A DNA stretch of 64,000 nucleotides from Sphingomonas sp. HMP6 (GTDB lineage: Bacteria > Pseudomonadota > Alphaproteobacteria > Sphingomonadales > Sphingomonadaceae). Positions 61,704 to 64,000 of the stretch are shown here, one piece after another (the first letter of the stretch is position 1; each line of letters opens with the position of its first letter). The stretch covers positions 2,807,501 through 2,871,500 of the forward strand of contig NZ_AP022672.1 in NCBI RefSeq assembly GCF_013374095.1, in the 5' to 3' direction. The notes beneath the pieces were generated by a model. It saw nothing but the letters and a program-made list of their open reading frames with translations, did no database searches and was not told where the DNA came from. The position numbers were made by a program, and so were the translations under genes.

Positions 61704-63527
61704 ATGCCACCCGATACCGCCACCACCTCGACCGCGCCCGAACGGCCCATGCTGCCGACGCTCAAGCGCTTCCTGCCCTATCTGTGGCCGGCCGACGCGC
61801 CGATCCTTCGCCTGCGGATCGTGGGGGCGATGACGCTGGTCGTGCTGTCGAAGGTCACGCAAGTCTATGCGAGCGCCTATACGCTGAAATGGGCGGTCGA
61901 CCGGATGGCGCAAGGGCAGCGCGGTGCGGTGTGGATCGTGATCGCCTTGGTACTCGGTTATGCCGGCGCGCGCTTTTCGACGACCCTGTTCGATAATTTG
62001 CGGAATGCCGTATTCGAGCGCGTCGGGCAGGACGCGACGCGGCGGCTGGCGGCGAGCGTGTTCCGGCACCTCCACCAACTCTCGCTGCGCTTCCATCTCG
62101 AACGCCGCACCGGCGCGGTGACCAAAGTGGTCGAACGTGGGACCAAGAGCATCGATACGATGCTCTATTTCATGCTCTTCAACATCGCGCCGACGGTGCT
62201 GGAATTAGGGCTGGTGCTCAATATCTTCCGCTCCAGTTTCGGCTGGGGCCTGGTTGCGGCGACGGTCGCGATGGTCGTGGTCTATATCTGGTTCACGCGG
62301 ATGGTGACCGATTGGCGCGCGGCCTTGCGCACGCGGATGAACGATCTGGATACCGGTGCTGTCAGCCATGCGGTCGATTCGCTGCTCAATTTCGAAACGG
62401 TCAAATATTTCGGCGCGGAGGAGCGCGAGGGGAAGCGCTACGACGCGGCGATGCTGGCGTACGCCAATGCCGCGGTTACCTCCGAAAACTCGCTGGCATG
62501 GCTCAACGTCGGGCAAGCGCTGATCACCAATCTGATGCTCGGCGGCGGGATGGCGTTCGTGGCGTATGGGTGGGGCCGGGGTGACTTCTCGGCGGGTGAC
62601 GTGGTGTTCGTCTCGACGCTGTTGTCGCAATTGTTCCGCCCGCTCGATTTGCTCGGCATGGTCTATCGCACGATCCGGCAGGGCGTGATCGACATGGGGG
62701 CGATGTTCGATTTGATCGATACGCCGTCGGAAGTGGTTGATGTGCCTGGCGCTGCCGCACTCACCGTGCCGAACGGGCATGTGCGCTTCGAAAACGTGCG
62801 TTTCGGTTATGACCCCGGCATGCCGATCCTGAAGGGAATCGACCTCGACATCCCGGCGGGCAAGACGCTCGCCGTGGTCGGGCCATCGGGCGCGGGCAAG
62901 TCGACACTCGCGCGGCTGCTGTACCGCTTCTACGATCTGACCGGCGGGCGTATTACCGTCGATGGGCAGGACATTTCGCAGGTGACGCAAGCGAGTTTGC
63001 GCGCCGCGATCGGCATCGTGCCGCAGGATACGGTGCTGTTCAACGACACGATCGGCTACAACATCGCTTATGGTCGCGAGGGCGCGGGGCGTGCGGAGAT
63101 CGAGAACGCCGCGCGCGGGGCCGCGATCGCTGGGTTCATCGAACGCCAACCGCAAGGATACGAGACGCGCGTCGGCGAACGCGGGTTGAAGCTGTCGGGC
63201 GGCGAGAAGCAGCGCGTCGCGATTGCGCGGACGCTGCTCAAGAACCCGCCGGTGCTGATCCTCGACGAGGCGACCAGCGCGCTCGACAGCCGGACCGAGG
63301 GCGAGATCCTCGACACGCTGCAAGCGATCGAGCGCGGTCGCACCACGATCGTCATCGCGCATCGCTTGTCGACGGTGGTCCATGCCGATGAGATCGTCGT
63401 GCTCGAGGCGGGGCAAGTGGTCGAGCGCGGCAGCCACGCCGCGCTGCTGCGCAAGAATGGCCTCTATGCCGAGATGTGGAACCGTCAGGCGCAGGAGCGG
63501 GCGGAAGAGGCCGTGGCGGCGGAGTGA
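61704..63527 (+). CDS. ABC transporter, ATM1-type (fused permease and ATPase)
   Basis: Encodes 607 residues: N-terminal six-helix permease domain (with VKYFGAEEREGKRYDAAM), then an ATPase domain with Walker A GPSGAGKST, signature LKLSGGEKQRVAIARTLL and Walker B PPVLILDEATSALDS. The NFETVKYFGAE segment and overall pattern match the ATM1/heavy-metal or glutathione-conjugate exporter group. It works as a homodimer in the inner membrane. Confidence 0.92.
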   Translation: MPPDTATTSTAPERPMLPTLKRFLPYLWPADAPILRLRIVGAMTLVVLSKVTQVYASAYTLKWAVDRMAQGQRGAVWIVIALVLGYAGARFSTTLFDNLRNAVFERVGQDATRRLAASVFRHLHQLSLRFHLERRTGAVTKVVERGTKSIDTMLYFMLFNIAPTVLELGLVLNIFRSSFGWGLVAATVAMVVVYIWFTRMVTDWRAALRTRMNDLDTGAVSHAVDSLLNFETVKYFGAEEREGKRYDAAMLAYANAAVTSENSLAWLNVGQALITNLMLGGGMAFVAYGWGRGDFSAGDVVFVSTLLSQLFRPLDLLGMVYRTIRQGVIDMGAMFDLIDTPSEVVDVPGAAALTVPNGHVRFENVRFGYDPGMPILKGIDLDIPAGKTLAVVGPSGAGKSTLARLLYRFYDLTGGRITVDGQDISQVTQASLRAAIGIVPQDTVLFNDTIGYNIAYGREGAGRAEIENAARGAAIAGFIERQPQGYETRVGERGLKLSGGEKQRVAIARTLLKNPPVLILDEATSALDSRTEGEILDTLQAIERGRTTIVIAHRLSTVVHADEIVVLEAGQVVERGSHAALLRKNGLYAEMWNRQAQERAEEAVAAE

Positions 63528-63596
63528 GGTTAGCGTTGAGCGCCAAGGCTTAAAGCGCCCAGTTGCCGACATTCAGCGCGTGTGGAATACCAAGCT

Positions 63597-63827
63597 ATGC
63601 AGGTCAGCCTCCACGAAGGTCCGACACTCGTCGGGACAGCCACAATTGAACACCTAGACCCGCCTATGGGTGTCGCGTTCGGCCCATTTGAGCCATCGGA
63701 GCACTACAGTCTCGATAGGCACGCAAATGTAATCGAAGGTGAATTTGTCGAGGATCGAGGAAGGGTCTTAACCGCCAGTGCAGATCGATATGGAGTTCTG
63801 AGAACCTGCACCGTTGCTTTAGCCTGA
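63597..63827 (+). CDS. Short protein of unknown function
   Basis: Encodes 76 residues from ATG 63597 (MQVSLHEGPTLVGTATIEHL) ending ...LRTCTVALA; GTG 63582 gives 81. By eye the codon use is less GC-rich than its neighbours'. The text MGVAFGPFEPSEHYSLDRHA looks protein-like, with no domain I recognise. After it, 63828-64000 holds no clear gene. Confidence 0.5.
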   Translation: MQVSLHEGPTLVGTATIEHLDPPMGVAFGPFEPSEHYSLDRHANVIEGEFVEDRGRVLTASADRYGVLRTCTVALA

Positions 63828-64000
63828 TCTATTCACCGGCAGCGTTTCTCAGCCGATGGGTCAGCGCAGGCGTCGTGTAGCCGCAGGCAGGGCGCATGGG
63901 TCCCAAGCGCCTGTCTCATCGCGGGTTCACAGTTTGGGGCGGAGTTGATGGGCGGGGTTCGTTTGGCGGCCACTGCCGCATCGATCATGGTCCCGTGGTG

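Overview
The window is high-GC alphaproteobacterial chromosome, most likely from the Sphingomonadaceae (Sphingomonas-like). Supporting signs are a class I lysyl-tRNA synthetase, a CrtZ carotenoid hydroxylase, a CBP3-type ubiquinol-cytochrome c chaperone, a one-operon fli cluster, and several copies of the palindromic repeat whose arms read TTCGACAAGCTCAG or close variants. Genes are tightly packed, and many stop/start pairs overlap (ATGA, GTGA, TGATG). I saw no rRNA, tRNA, CRISPR array, insertion sequence or integrase.

Region 1 (1-17 kb) is mostly housekeeping. It holds the 3' end of prs, crtZ, a small lipoprotein, sucC-etfB-etfA with a terminator, an HNH nuclease gene, and a minus-strand operon lysK-nhaA-deacetylase. 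Next comes a compact exosortase locus (9.2-10.7 kb) with a 57-residue peptide that is little more than a signal peptide plus a sorting-signal-like tail. After it are a membrane fatty-acid hydroxylase, a DinG/XPD-like helicase, a SixA-like phosphatase, a YceD-family protein, the CBP3-like chaperone, BamE and an RcnB-like protein.

Region 2 (17-31 kb) is envelope biology. The minus strand carries a very large bacterial alpha-2-macroglobulin and the penicillin-binding protein PbpC, separated by a palindromic repeat. The plus strand carries an NfrB-like membrane glycosyltransferase and an NfrA-C-like outer-membrane barrel protein, which is broken in this sequence by a one-base shift at a G6 run. 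A BtuB-like TonB receptor and an unrecognised secreted protein follow.

Region 3 (31-49 kb) is the flagellar cluster. A short flagellin lies on the minus strand with a strong terminator. On the plus strand are an AAA+ sigma-54 activator and fliE, fliF, fliG, fliH, fliI, fliJ, fliK, fliL, fliM, fliN, fliO, fliP, fliQ, fliR, flhB, fliD and fliS, then an orphan receiver protein. A 269-bp, highly structured inverted-repeat element sits between fliE and fliF, and two smaller palindromes lie at fliH/fliI and fliP/fliQ. FliM lacks the usual N-terminal CheY-binding motif. Hook/rod (flg), flhA, stator and chemotaxis genes are not in the window.

Region 4 (48.8-64 kb) holds a minus-strand run of CorA/ZntB-like transporter, siroheme synthase N-terminal enzyme, lysA, an LptM-like lipoprotein and argH. 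Divergent from it are a TlpA-like thioredoxin lipoprotein, an ATP-grasp ligase and an LLM flavin oxidoreductase. Then come the ydbH-ynbE-ydbL envelope lipid-transport operon, yghU, two small unknown genes, an ATM1-type ABC exporter and a short unknown gene.

The parts most worth a second look are the exosortase/mini-substrate cassette, the structured element inside the fli operon, and the frameshifted NfrA-like partner of NfrB.
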